From Candidatus Poribacteria bacterium (GTDB lineage: Bacteria; Poribacteria; WGA-4E; WGA-3G), in assembly GCA_022821065.1 (NCBI GenBank), contig JAJEEK010000050.1, positions 1 through 64,000 of the forward strand: 64,000 nt of DNA, written 5' to 3'. The translations under genes and the position numbers were made by a program. Shown piece after piece: positions 17,348 through 26,470 of this stretch. Numbering within the stretch: position 1 is the first letter of the stretch; each line of letters starts with the position of its first letter. The notes below the pieces were generated by a model. The model ran no database searches. It had not been told where the DNA came from and saw nothing but the letters and a program-made list of their open reading frames with translations.

Positions 17348-20300
17348 ATGAACTTCCAAACACACCGCGACCGCTATCTACAGAACATCCAACAGACACA
17401 AGCCTCAGACGAAGCGACCCCAGAACTCTCACTATTCCCACACCTCCAAACGTTCCTTGAAGCACTCTTCGTTGACTGTTTCGACAGAGACACCGTCCGA
17501 CTCACACAAGAACCGAGAGGACGCAATCAGATCGGGAGACCCGATTTCATCGCCACAGAAGGGCTGCTACCCATCGGCTACATCGAAGCGGAAAGATACG
17601 GTAGAGACCTCGATAACCTCACAGGACACGCCAGAGAACAGAACCGACGCTTCATCGAAAACCTTGATAATTTTATCCTCACCAATTTCCTCGATTTCCA
17701 GCTGTGGCGCGACGGACAACAACGTATCACGGCAAACATCCAAGACTCGCCTGAAAATGTAGAACGATTACTCGAACAGTTCCTGAACGCCGGACACATT
17801 CCGATCACCTCACCAGAGGTACTCGCAAGACACCTCGCCAGACGGACGCGGGAACTCCAGACACAGATTTCCACGACACTCACCGACGAAAACAGCCAGA
17901 TATACGGGATGTTCACCGCATTCAAGGAACTCCTCATCGCGACGTTGACACCCGACGATTTCGCCGATATGTACGCACAAACGCTCGCGTACGGGTTGTT
18001 CGCCGCACGTTGTACACTTCCGAACGCGACCAACTTCTCACGCCACACCGCAGCAGAGGCACTCCCACGCTCGAACCCGTTCCTCGCACAACTCTTTTAT
18101 CACGTCGCATCGCCGAGGTTGGAGACGAATGTCACCTACATCCTTGACGACATCGCAACGCTTCTCCGAAACGTCCCGACCGAGCTGCTCCTCACGGCGT
18201 TTACTGCAAGAAACCGTCTCGAAGATCCGGTCATCCACTTCTACGAGACCTTCCTCGCCGAATACGATCCGCAACGCCGCGTCGATCGCGGTGTCTACTA
18301 CACACCGCCACAGGTTATCTCCTACATCGTCAGATCCGTTGATAGCCTGCTGAAAACGGAACTCAACAGACCCGACGGTCTCGCCGATGACGACACGCTC
18401 ATCCTCGACCCAGCGACAGGGACAGGTGGCTTCTTGTTGGCAGTCCTTGAGCATATCCGAGCGTCCGTCACCGACACCTACGGCACCGGTGAGTGGACGC
18501 AATACATCAACGCGCAACTCGTCAGACGGCTATTCGGATTTGAGCTGCTCGTCGCGCCGTACACAATCGCGCATCTGAAATTGAGTCTGTTCCTACAATC
18601 GCAAGGCTGGCGTGCCGATGAACGTCTCCGCATCTACCTCACGAATACCTTAGAGCAACCCCAAGAGATGCAGGAATCGCTGCCCTTTGCCGAATTCATC
18701 ACCGACGAGGCAAACGCAGCACTCTCCGTAAAACGGGACGAACCGATCCTCGTCATCCTCGGCAATCCGCCTTATCCGCGAAGTTCTGCCAATCCAAGCC
18801 GTATAGGGGCAAATTTAACTTTCATTGGCGAACTCATTGAAGATTACAAACTGGTAGACGGAAACTTAATTGAAGGTAGAGATCAAAAATTATCTCTCCA
18901 GTCAGACTACATTAAGTTCATTCGGTGGGCACAATGGCGTATCAATAAAAATAAGGAAGGTGTTATTGGCTATATCGTCAACAATAGCTTCCTTGATGGT
19001 CCTGTTTTTCGTGGGATGCGCGAGAATTTGATCAACAGTTTCAATGCTATCTACCTTCTCAACCTGCACGGAAATAGTAGACGAGAAGAGAACCCATCTG
19101 ACTGTAGAAAAGATGAAAATATATTCGACATTCAACAAGGAGTCTCTATTTTGTTGTGCGTCAAGCAACGTAATAATTCTGCATCAGCACAAGTTTATTA
19201 CGCCGATATGTGGGGACTCCGAGAAGAAAAGTACAATACACTCTTGGAAACCGATGTCCAAACCACTTTGTGGTCAAAACTTTCGTCAAAATCACCTCGT
19301 TATCTTTTTGTCCCACAAATTACTGAACAAAGAGTGGAAGACGAGTACAAAAAAGATTGGGAAATTACTGAAATCTTTCAAACTAGCGCGGTTGGATTCG
19401 TCACCGGACGAGATAAATTGATACTCCACTACACTAAAGAAGGGGTTCAAAATACGATCACAGATTTCATATCGCTCTCGGAAGAGGAAGCGAGGCAGAA
19501 ATACAATTTACGTAAAGATAGTGTAAAGTGGAAAGTTAGCAGTGCACAAGATGATTTGCGAAATCATGCAGATGCTGAAAAGCATATCTGTTCAGCTTCC
19601 TATCGTCCTTTTGATATGAGACACACCTACTACACAGGAAAATCAGAAGGTTTTTTTAGCAGTCCATCTCCGTTGATTATGCGTCATTTACACGGTGTTG
19701 AAAACCTTGCCCTTTGTGTCTGTCGCATTGTCACAAGTCTTACATGGCGACACGCTTTGGTAACTGACAAAATCACCGAAAAGTGTTACGTTTCAAATAA
19801 AGGCAGTGAATCAGGGCATATCTTCCCACTCTACTTGTATCCAAATCCATCGGAATTAGAACTCCCAACGGAGCGTTCACTCAATTTCAAACCTGCTTTC
19901 CTCACCGCATTCTCGGAAGCGTTAGGATTTCCACAGACCGCGCCGTTTAACCTACCGGAAGGTATATCACCAGAAGAGATCCTCGCCTACATCTACGCGG
20001 TGCTATACAGTCCGACCTATCGCGAACGCTATTACGAGTTCCTGAAATACGATTTCCCGCGGATCCCGATGCCAGAGGATATTGACCAGTTCCGCACCCT
20101 CGCAGCATTCGGGCAGCGTCTCATCGATTCGCATCTCTTGAAAGATGGGTCGCGACTACAAGTCGCTCCTACAGGAAGACCGACTCCGACGCGTCATCGG
20201 TTCGACGGTGAAGGCGACGGTGTTATCGGAAGGGTTCGATATGCGGACGGTAAAATCTGGATCAACCCGACGCAGCATTTCACCGATGTTTCAGCAGAAG

Positions 20301-20464
20301 TGTGGGAATACGAGATCGGCGCGTATCAGGTCTGTGAGAAGTGGTTACGCGATCGGCGTGGCGAGGAATTAGGTCGTGCAGAGTTGCAGCAGTATCGTGC
20401 GATTTTGGTGGCTATTGCGGAGACGCTTGCGGTTATGGCGGAGATTGATGCGGTGTTATGGTAG
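17348..20464 (+). CDS. Type ISP/IIG-like restriction-modification protein (N6-adenine methyltransferase)
   Basis: 1038 residues from ATG 17348; a TTG at 17312 lies inside the promoter and is rejected. The N-terminus looks like a PD-(D/E)XK region (GRPDF around D66, then GYIEAERYG). The usual ExK reads E80-A-E82, so the catalytic lysine appears missing. The methyltransferase has motif I DPATGTGGF (about 353-361) and motif IV NPPY (about 472), the gamma-class adenine pattern. A target-recognition region follows, then a C-terminal domain of the Type ISP kind (YDFPRIPMPED, and EYEIGAYQVCEKWL). No helicase motor is visible. The middle third (18.78-19.85 kb) is visibly richer in A+T than the ends, suggesting exchange of the specificity region. 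Confidence 0.8.
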   Translation: MNFQTHRDRYLQNIQQTQASDEATPELSLFPHLQTFLEALFVDCFDRDTVRLTQEPRGRNQIGRPDFIATEGLLPIGYIEAERYGRDLDNLTGHAREQNRRFIENLDNFILTNFLDFQLWRDGQQRITANIQDSPENVERLLEQFLNAGHIPITSPEVLARHLARRTRELQTQISTTLTDENSQIYGMFTAFKELLIATLTPDDFADMYAQTLAYGLFAARCTLPNATNFSRHTAAEALPRSNPFLAQLFYHVASPRLETNVTYILDDIATLLRNVPTELLLTAFTARNRLEDPVIHFYETFLAEYDPQRRVDRGVYYTPPQVISYIVRSVDSLLKTELNRPDGLADDDTLILDPATGTGGFLLAVLEHIRASVTDTYGTGEWTQYINAQLVRRLFGFELLVAPYTIAHLKLSLFLQSQGWRADERLRIYLTNTLEQPQEMQESLPFAEFITDEANAALSVKRDEPILVILGNPPYPRSSANPSRIGANLTFIGELIEDYKLVDGNLIEGRDQKLSLQSDYIKFIRWAQWRINKNKEGVIGYIVNNSFLDGPVFRGMRENLINSFNAIYLLNLHGNSRREENPSDCRKDENIFDIQQGVSILLCVKQRNNSASAQVYYADMWGLREEKYNTLLETDVQTTLWSKLSSKSPRYLFVPQITEQRVEDEYKKDWEITEIFQTSAVGFVTGRDKLILHYTKEGVQNTITDFISLSEEEARQKYNLRKDSVKWKVSSAQDDLRNHADAEKHICSASYRPFDMRHTYYTGKSEGFFSSPSPLIMRHLHGVENLALCVCRIVTSLTWRHALVTDKITEKCYVSNKGSESGHIFPLYLYPNPSELELPTERSLNFKPAFLTAFSEALGFPQTAPFNLPEGISPEEILAYIYAVLYSPTYRERYYEFLKYDFPRIPMPEDIDQFRTLAAFGQRLIDSHLLKDGSRLQVAPTGRPTPTRHRFDGEGDGVIGRVRYADGKIWINPTQHFTDVSAEVWEYEIGAYQVCEKWLRDRRGEELGRAELQQYRAILVAIAETLAVMAEIDAVLW
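20149..20172. repeat. Small hairpin repeat inside the RM coding sequence
   Basis: GGTCGCGACTACAAGTCGCT contains GCGAC/GTCGC arms and resembles the CGGTTGCAAACCG-type hairpin at 11.16 kb. It codes for GSRLQVAPTG in a poorly conserved linker near residue 940. Whether it is inserted cannot be settled without relatives. Confidence 0.35.
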
Positions 20465-21116
20465 GTTGTGTGAATCGCGAATTATCGCGGATGACACGGA
20501 TTTCTCGGATTTTAAGAATCTATTCACTTGAAGGTCTTTAGTCCCAGAAGGACGGTATCTTTGTAGATACGCGTTGCCCACCGCACTCAAGCCCCAGAGG
20601 GGTGGCATTTGTATAGGCGTTGATTGTCTGAATCAGGATTTGAAGTGCCACCGTTTATTCAGACCACAAATTAGTAAAGTTAAGACAAGTTTTTTCGTTG
20701 AAATCCTGAAAATCACTTGAATCCCGTAAATCATAGTTCAGATTGTAGGTTGGGTTGAGCGGTGAAAGTCAAAAAAACTACGATTTACACGATGAATCTC
20801 TGCATTCAATGCCATATCCGAATAGATAATCATAGCGAAACCCAACATCCAAACGCTGACAATGTGAGGGTGCGTTGGGTTTCACTCGGTTTTTGGTAAT
20901 TTTAGGTTTTCGGTGAATTTGAAAGTCACCTTATTATACGGAGTTTTCAGTAATACCCCGTTCAACCCAACCTACGAATGAATCAAATCAATGTCTTAAA
21001 ATTCGCCAATTCCGTGTCATCCGTAATAATCCTCAATTCAGACAAAAACGCTGTCCCCAAACGCTGTCATTGAAACAAATAAACGGACAGGACTAAAGCA
21101 GATGAACAATTTCTCT
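20465..21116. repeat. Gene-free region with inverted-repeat element
   Basis: No gene found. GTAGGTTGGGTTGAGC (20745-20760) and its near-inverse CGTTCAACCCAACCTAC (20959-20975) bound a 231-bp non-coding element with inner GGGTTTC/CCCAAC hairpins, MITE-like. Left of it, AGTCCCAGAAGGACGG and AGCCCCAGAGGGG (about 20540-20606) are two variants of another short repeat. Confidence 0.5.
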
Positions 21117-21145
21117 TTGATCTGAACAGGGAATTATGGTAAAAT
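21117..21145 (+). promoter_or_regulatory. Promoter of the TnpB-interrupted gene
   Basis: TTGATC (21117-21122), 17-bp spacer, TAAAAT (21140-21145), about 47 bases before ATG 21192. Confidence 0.5.
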
Positions 21146-21191
21146 GAGTCAATATAGGAAATGCCAGTTCAGTAAAAGATTTAGCAAGCAC

Positions 21192-21420
21192 ATGCCTAAC
21201 CCAAAAACGAAACCTTACACGAAAACACTCAAAGAGACGATGCATCGAAAATCGGAGATTCTCTCCAAAGCGCAGGCGTTGTGGGAAGTCGGTATGACAG
21301 AAACCGCACAACCGCTCTGGTTAACCGCTGCGAACTACGAGGAACACATTGCACCAATACTCGATGCCTTGGGCAGCGAGTTGGAAGGCGCGATGCATCG
21401 GATTAGTGCAGCATCGTGTT
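21192..21420 (+). pseudogene. 5' part of small helical protein gene split by TnpB element
   Basis: ATG 21192 opens a frame with MPNPKTKPYTKTLKETMHRK, then ALWEVGMTETAQPLWLTAANYEEH and GAMHRISAASC, which runs into the IS end. The 3' part resumes beyond the IS at about 22805. Together they would give a protein of about 115 residues with TPR-like helices. No function is recognised. An alternative upstream ATG at 21144 is in frame but lies before the predicted transcription start. Confidence 0.6.
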
Positions 21421-21489
21421 GTCATAGCACCCACACGCTAAAGCGTGGGGCTTGTGCTTCATAGCAGTTTGCGTTTCCGAGGAAACGTC

Positions 21490-22608
21490 TTACATCTGCT
21501 CCACAATGGGATCATAAGCAGCCCGTAAGATGTTTATAGCAGCGTTCACGTCTCGGTCATGGTGTGAACCACAATGCGGACATGTCCACTGTCTATCTGA
21601 AAGAGAGAGTTCTTTATTTTCGTATCCACAATCACTGCAAGGTTTTGTTGTCGCAGTCCATTGACCGACTTGGCGGAAATCACGATTATGCTTGAAGCAC
21701 TTATATTGCAATATCTCAACAAGACCTCCGAAGGCAAGATCAGAGACTTTACGTCCCCACAAGCGTTTCATGCCATCAAGATTCAGCGTCTCGGTTGCTA
21801 TCAGGTCAAACCTTCGGCAGAGGGCTGTGGCAAGTTTGAAATGCCAATCGCGTCGTTGGTTGGTAATATGCCGATACAACCGTGCGAGTTGACGAACACA
21901 CCGCCACCAATTGTTAGAACCTTTGGCTTTACGGCTCAGTGCCTTGTTGAGTTTGCGAAGTTGTTTCAAGGACTGTTTCAAGTATTGTGGAGATTGTATC
22001 TTCTCGCCGTTGCTAAATGTCAAGTAGGTCTCCATACCGAAATCTATCCCTACGCTCTCATCTGTAGCAAGATAGGGATCGGTGGTGGAGTCGTCCGTCA
22101 CTACATGAAGCCAATACGTACCAACAGCATCGCGAAGAATGTGGATATAGCGGACGTTCCCTTTCCAATAGCGATGGTGGTAAGAAAACCAACGTTTATT
22201 GAATTTAAAACGTTGTGAGGTTTCATCCCATTCTTTAAAAGAAAGACGAACACGACCGGTTTCAAGAAGATAACCGCTTTGAAACTTCGCAGAACGATAG
22301 CGGTCTTTGCGCTTGAACTTCGGCAATCCACCAAGTCCGCTAAAAAAGCGTTGATAGGTGGTATCCAAACGGATAAGTACAGCGTCAAGTGTATCGCGTG
22401 GTATCCATACCCAATGTTTCTTAGTCCGTTTCAACAACTTCGTCAAGTGCGGTTGCAGACGATAACGCCCCGCATATTTACCATAGATGCGGTAATAGCG
22501 TTGCTCAAGTTTCAGAAAGTGATTATGGACATCGCAAAGGTCATCAAGCATGTTGCCGAGACGCATATTTTGCGGATGTTCGCGTATCTGATATTTGTAG
22601 GTTCTCAA
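21490..22608 (-). CDS. tnpB: TnpB RNA-guided endonuclease of IS605 family
   Basis: 372 residues, full length for TnpB. RuvC-like catalytic residues are in place: D in GIDFGMETYLTF, E in DLIATETLNLDGM and D in HDRDVNAAINIL. The zinc finger has CSDC and CPHC. It uses a guide RNA (omega RNA) from the element's right end, here the 3' flank at about 21420-21490, to cut DNA next to a target-adjacent motif. Start is TTG 22608. A TTGACG-N18-TATACT promoter lies upstream. Nothing suggests inactivation. Confidence 0.9.
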   Translation of the reverse strand: MRTYKYQIREHPQNMRLGNMLDDLCDVHNHFLKLEQRYYRIYGKYAGRYRLQPHLTKLLKRTKKHWVWIPRDTLDAVLIRLDTTYQRFFSGLGGLPKFKRKDRYRSAKFQSGYLLETGRVRLSFKEWDETSQRFKFNKRWFSYHHRYWKGNVRYIHILRDAVGTYWLHVVTDDSTTDPYLATDESVGIDFGMETYLTFSNGEKIQSPQYLKQSLKQLRKLNKALSRKAKGSNNWWRCVRQLARLYRHITNQRRDWHFKLATALCRRFDLIATETLNLDGMKRLWGRKVSDLAFGGLVEILQYKCFKHNRDFRQVGQWTATTKPCSDCGYENKELSLSDRQWTCPHCGSHHDRDVNAAINILRAAYDPIVEQM

Positions 22609-22705
22609 AGGATTTACCAGCTACCAGTCTTTAACCCCTGTCAAGTAGGTAGGCAGACACGTTGCTTTGCAGCAACGCTTGACATGTCTGCCAACTGGTA
22701 AGAAC

Positions 22706-22735
22706 AGTATAACACTTTTTGATACTTTTCGTCAA
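22706..22735 (-). promoter_or_regulatory. Promoter of tnpB
   Basis: On the minus strand: TTGACG (22735-22730), 18-bp spacer, TATACT (22711-22706), about 98 bases before the TTG start. Confidence 0.6.
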
Positions 22736-22799
22736 GAAAAAAACAAAGGAGCGGGCATTCCTCCCCAATCTAAAGGATGGGGGCTCCTACCCGAAGATT

Positions 22800-22928
22800 G
22801 ATGAAAAGGCGGGAGATCCGAGTCGAGCGGTGAACCTTTATCGTGCGGCACTTTCGGGTCCCTTGCGTGAGGATACGCGGCAGGAGGTTGAAGATATGTT
22901 AACAGCGTGTCTCGTTACGTTTTCTTGA
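22800..22928 (+). pseudogene. 3' part of the TnpB-interrupted gene
   Basis: Codes for EKAGDPSRAVNLYRAALSGP, then LREDTRQEVEDMLTACLVTFS and a stop. The helical repeat pattern continues naturally from HRISAASC of the 5' part; the joining point falls near TGT/GAAAAG. It lacks its own start. Confidence 0.55.
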
Positions 22929-23254
22929 ACGGCGGTATCATGGAGCAATGCGATGATGCCTTCGTTCTTCAACTTGAAAGACGGACGAGGGAACCTCGCC
23001 CCTACGTTCCGTAAGCTAAAGCAGGGGTCTTGATGGAAGGATTGATAAAAAATAAATTTGCCTCTCTACATTATATATGTTATCATATATATACTAATTT
23101 AATTATACCAATCAAGCAAAAGACAAAAATAACCCTAAAAATTTTGCGTACAAAAAAAATTAAAGTAGAAATTTCTGCACCAAATTTCTGTTCTAACGCC
23201 GAGGCGGATATTTTGAATATCTCAATCCATTTAAGGGTATCTACCCGTGCCTTT
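22929..23254. other. Gene-free AT-rich stretch
   Basis: Increasingly AT-rich towards 23200. A short GAGGGAACCTCGCCCC hairpin-like sequence lies near 22990. A 94-residue opening on the plus strand here overlaps the antisense of the nuclease-like gene and has no family resemblance or ribosome binding site; not accepted as a gene. Confidence 0.5.
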
Positions 23255-23881
23255 TCAAGTGCTATCAATCGTCGCTTTGAAGACAGAATCAACTGCCCCG
23301 AAAAGCGTCGGTAAATTAGCCAATGCGAAGTCTGTTTTGTTTTTGGTAAAGGTATCGCCGATAAGTCGTCCGAATTGCCACAACGTTCCGTCGGTAACAA
23401 TGCCATAAACAGGAAGATCAGTACTGTTATCTATATTTTTTGCATTCATCTTTTGGGCAGCGACTAACTCCGCCAGACATTGTCCCCAACCCTGCTCAAA
23501 GTCGTTTTTCTTCGCTTCAACGAGGAGTATTAACGGACTTCCGACAACCGTTTTGCCTAATTCAGATCGGGTGGAGATAAAATAGTCCGGTGTACCGTTC
23601 AAAACATCATCGTAGCCGATGGATTGCTTTATCCAGAGGGCGTATTGATCGGCGTATGCTTTATAACTCTCCTTCAAGACAGGAAAGATAATCGCCTCAC
23701 ACCGCGCTGCTTCGGACGCAAAGACATTAATGTGTTCCCGGGTAAATTCAAAGTCTCGTAGGAATTCCGCTGAAGGGGTTGACGGTTCGGCTTTAACAAA
23801 ATTATCTTCAGCATACATGATTCTGAATTTCTCTTGGACTTCGGAGATTGTCTTGAAATCGCACGTTGCACACGGGGCCAC
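23255..23881 (-). CDS. PD-(D/E)XK nuclease-like protein
   Basis: 208 residues from GTG 23881, with GGGAGGG 6 bases before it. The core GTPDYFIS (D), then SPLILLVEAKKNDFEQGWGQ (ExK), is the PD-(D/E)XK layout seen in restriction-like and Type I R-subunit-like nucleases. After it comes VYGIVTDGTLWQFGRL, a common follow-on in restriction-associated proteins of this type. No helicase or methylase is attached, so it may be a stand-alone nuclease or an antitoxin/anti-restriction relative. It lies at the edge of the MNT-HEPN/RM/TnpB stretch. Confidence 0.6.
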   Translation of the reverse strand: MAPCATCDFKTISEVQEKFRIMYAEDNFVKAEPSTPSAEFLRDFEFTREHINVFASEAARCEAIIFPVLKESYKAYADQYALWIKQSIGYDDVLNGTPDYFISTRSELGKTVVGSPLILLVEAKKNDFEQGWGQCLAELVAAQKMNAKNIDNSTDLPVYGIVTDGTLWQFGRLIGDTFTKNKTDFALANLPTLFGAVDSVFKATIDST

Positions 23882-24020
23882 GGTTTTCCCTCCCTATTCA
23901 ATCTTGTTTGATTGTAAACAGCGTTAGCAGATCAACGGAATGTCTGTAAGTTATTATACACCATGTTAGCAATTGATACCAACGTTTTTGGAATGTAAGA
24001 AAACCGATGAATCACAGAAA

Positions 24021-25484
24021 TCATAGTTCAGAATCCAACGGAAACAGTGGGCGGCGAATGTTATGATATTCAAAATGCAACGGGTTCACCGCAGTCAACC
24101 CCGGCGTATCTACCTCGATAATCCGTCCTGCAATTGGTTCGTAGGCGGCGCGGAAGGCGACTGCTGCTTTGACGACGATCATCCGCATCTCCGTCGGATC
24201 AATACCGAGACTCAATAACTGATGGAGGCTAAACGGGGTCTGCCGTCTACTCGTCAACACAACCAGAGAACCGTCCACAGCGATGACAACCGTTAATCCC
24301 TGATTGTGGTGCCGCTGTCCACCGTGCCGAGGTTCTGTCTCCTCATAGCGTCCGTCGTGGATGCGCCGGACTTTCCCTTGGATTGAGACAGGGGCACCGT
24401 GTAAATTATCCGCTTTCGCGCCGACATCTAAAGCAACCTCCGCGCCGATACCTGCTTGAACACAGGTTTGCACACCCTCCGGATCACAGAGGATAACGAC
24501 AAATCCCGAAGCACCTTGCCGGACCAGCTCCGCCAACACGAATGTACTGTCCCCGGGCGAACCGCCACCGATGTTGTCTCCCATCTCAACAAGGATAACC
24601 GGATGTTTGTCAGATGCAACGGCTTGCTTAACCGCCTGTGCGGCATCGGGTAGGTCAAGCGTGAGTTCTTCACGGACCCCCCACAACATATCAGACAACC
24701 GATCGGCTTCCGTTTGTGCGAGTTTCGGATCGTCGTCAGTAACCACAACAAAAGCGGGACCGGCTTCATAGACATCCGCGTACGGATACCCCACTGCGAC
24801 ACTCGCCGCAAGGACATCAGTGCGCGTTTCCAGCTGCTTCGCTGCCGTGAGGATAGGCTCCATCGGTGGCACACTGGTATTGTGATACAGGATATTCAGG
24901 AGCATCGGCGGTTTCGCAAGTGCCTGCGTCGGCGTAACCCCGTCTCGGAGGATCCGCATCATCAGTTCCGCTGCCTGTAGCCCGCGTTGGCGTTGATCAA
25001 TGTGTGGTGTCGTCTTGTAAATCACAAGCGCAGTCGATTCGGCGACCATCTGTTCAGAGACGTTAGCGTGCTGATCCAACGTGACAACAATCGGAAGGTC
25101 GCGACCGAGGACCTCGCGAAGGCGGCGTAAGATTTCACCGTCGCCGTCAGGGTAGCTTTCAGCGACTAGCGCGCCGTGGAGCGCGAGCAAGAGTCCATCA
25201 TATTTCGGTATAGACTTCAGGTGCTGGATGAGCATATCGGTGAGCCGATCAAATGCGTCATCTGTTACCGGACCCGCCGGTGTTGCGGAAGCCATAAGCG
25301 TTGGATACGCCGTATAGTCGTATTGTGTCGCTCCCTGAATAAACCCAGTCATTTCGTGGTGTGTCTCCGCCCAAGCGTTAATCAGATACCTCGCGAAGGT
25401 TTGAGAGAACGCACCGTAGTCGGTACGGGTATCGCTGAACGTATTCGATTCATGCATAATCCCGCCGATAGCAATCGTAGTCAT
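24021..25484 (-). CDS. M81 family metallopeptidase, MlrC-like
   Basis: 487 residues from ATG 25484, preceded by CAGGAGGAAAACATC. Upstream in-frame codons lie in the 7-mer repeat element and are rejected. Family motifs: IAIGGIMHESNTFS at the N-terminus (zinc ligand H), GLLLALHGALVAE, VVTLDQHANVS, VEMGDNIGGGSPGDST and a C-terminal RRPLFPLD. MlrC opens or cleaves linearised microcystin in sphingomonads. Most homologues have other, unknown substrates, often next to sugar or amide transporters. No signal peptide, so cytoplasmic. Confidence 0.85.
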   Translation of the reverse strand: MTTIAIGGIMHESNTFSDTRTDYGAFSQTFARYLINAWAETHHEMTGFIQGATQYDYTAYPTLMASATPAGPVTDDAFDRLTDMLIQHLKSIPKYDGLLLALHGALVAESYPDGDGEILRRLREVLGRDLPIVVTLDQHANVSEQMVAESTALVIYKTTPHIDQRQRGLQAAELMMRILRDGVTPTQALAKPPMLLNILYHNTSVPPMEPILTAAKQLETRTDVLAASVAVGYPYADVYEAGPAFVVVTDDDPKLAQTEADRLSDMLWGVREELTLDLPDAAQAVKQAVASDKHPVILVEMGDNIGGGSPGDSTFVLAELVRQGASGFVVILCDPEGVQTCVQAGIGAEVALDVGAKADNLHGAPVSIQGKVRRIHDGRYEETEPRHGGQRHHNQGLTVVIAVDGSLVVLTSRRQTPFSLHQLLSLGIDPTEMRMIVVKAAVAFRAAYEPIAGRIIEVDTPGLTAVNPLHFEYHNIRRPLFPLDSEL

Positions 25485-25499
25485 GATGTTTTCCTCCTG

Positions 25500-25700
25500 A
25501 ATGGTTGTCAGTGGATTAGCCGTCAGCCGTAGGCTGTCGGCTATCAGCAAGATGGCTGTCGGCTGTCGGCTGTCGGAAACCATCAGCAATAAGAGGTTTT
25601 TGATTAAACGAACCTCTCTTTGCTGACGGCTGACGGCTAATTCGCTGATGGCTAATGGCTGATGGCTGATGGCTAATCTGCTGATGGCTGCCCGCTGATA
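25500..25700. repeat. 7-mer array element upstream of mlrC-like gene
   Basis: Runs of the 7-mers GGCTGTC, GGCTGAC, GGCTGAT and GGCTAAT in one orientation with a partly inverted middle (GAGGTTT...AACCTCTC). Same architecture as the elements listed at 28.5, 34.6, 41.7, 42.2 and 57.1 kb but with its own homogenised unit. Non-coding here. Confidence 0.6.
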
Positions 25701-25719
25701 GCCATAAATTAAAAATCCC

Positions 25720-25749
25720 TTGACGGTTACACAGAAAATAGTGTATCAT
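25720..25749 (+). promoter_or_regulatory. Promoter for HD-hydrolase/TIM-barrel genes
   Basis: TTGACG (25720-25725), 18-bp spacer, TATCAT (25744-25749), about 59 bases before ATG 25808. Confidence 0.6.
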
Positions 25750-25807
25750 TTAACAATGTTTAAGTCTCCAAATTTTTACCAAGCGTTGATCCGTATCCGA
25801 TAGAAGC

Positions 25808-26470
25808 ATGACACAGAACGACACTCGGAAAAACCAGATTGAAGAGGCGATAGAAGTCGCCGCTGAAGCACATCACGGACAATACCGGAAAGGCACCCAC
25901 ACGCCTTATATCACACACCCCTACGCCGTCGGACTCATATTAATGGAAGCCGGATGCACCGAAGTTGTCATCATAGCAGGCATCTTGCACGACACTGTCG
26001 AGGACACCGATCTAACGTTAGATTTTATTCGGGAACGTTTTGGAGATGCTGTCGCCAATATTGTTGACGGTTGCTCGGAAGACAAAGCGTTGCGCTGGCG
26101 CGCACGTAAAACCGAACGGATTGAGGCACTCAAGACTGCGAGTCCTGAAATATGCACTGTGACATGCGCCGACAAACTTCACAACCTACGGACGATCATC
26201 TCAGAATATGATGACATCGGCGACTCCGTATGGGATCGGTTTCACGGCGGTGTCGAAGACCAAGCATGGTACTATCGCAGTATTCTCAGTGCCATCGCAG
26301 ACCGAGAAACCACTTTACAGAGAAACGGCGGACACGCGAACGTGAACGGTGAAATACAGCACCCGCCGGACGACCAGAAGACACCAGCCCCTTTAGACGC
26401 TACAAACCCTCAACTTTTCCGACAGTTCCAGCAGGCTGTAGCCTATCTATTTGAAGGAGATATTGAATGA
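25808..26470 (+). CDS. HD-domain hydrolase, MESH1/SpoT-hydrolase-like
   Basis: 220 residues. Metal-binding HD motifs typical of (p)ppGpp hydrolases: YITHPYAVGLIL, IIAGILHDTVEDTD (HD) and CTVTCADKLHNLRT (final D). It has only the hydrolase half of SpoT, as in small alarmone hydrolases, so it may cleave ppGpp or another pyrophosphorylated nucleotide. No synthetase or TGS domain. Cytoplasmic. The stop overlaps the next start as ATGA, so the two are translationally coupled. Confidence 0.8.
   Translation: MTQNDTRKNQIEEAIEVAAEAHHGQYRKGTHTPYITHPYAVGLILMEAGCTEVVIIAGILHDTVEDTDLTLDFIRERFGDAVANIVDGCSEDKALRWRARKTERIEALKTASPEICTVTCADKLHNLRTIISEYDDIGDSVWDRFHGGVEDQAWYYRSILSAIADRETTLQRNGGHANVNGEIQHPPDDQKTPAPLDATNPQLFRQFQQAVAYLFEGDIE

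Larger units (their letters stand above)
21420..22805 (-). mobile_element. IS200/IS605-type element carrying only tnpB
   Basis: A tnpB gene flanked by hairpins typical of this family. Left of it (the element's right end) is CACGCT-AA-AGCGTG at 21434-21447. At the other side is a CTCCCC...GGGGGCTCC hairpin near 22760-22793. A further hairpin with inverted GGCAGACA/TGTCTGCC and GTTGCT/AGCAAC (about 22651-22694) lies before tnpB. Ends are approximate. No tnpA is present, so the element would need a transposase in trans. It interrupts the small gene described on both sides. Confidence 0.75.

Noticed and set aside
21661..22218. 185-residue plus-strand ORF antisense to tnpB
   Set aside because: Shadow of the tnpB reading frame, with no recognisable domain.
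23030..23314. 94-residue plus-strand ORF
   Set aside because: Overlaps antisense to the PD-(D/E)XK-like gene, with AT-driven lysine/isoleucine content and no ribosome binding site.
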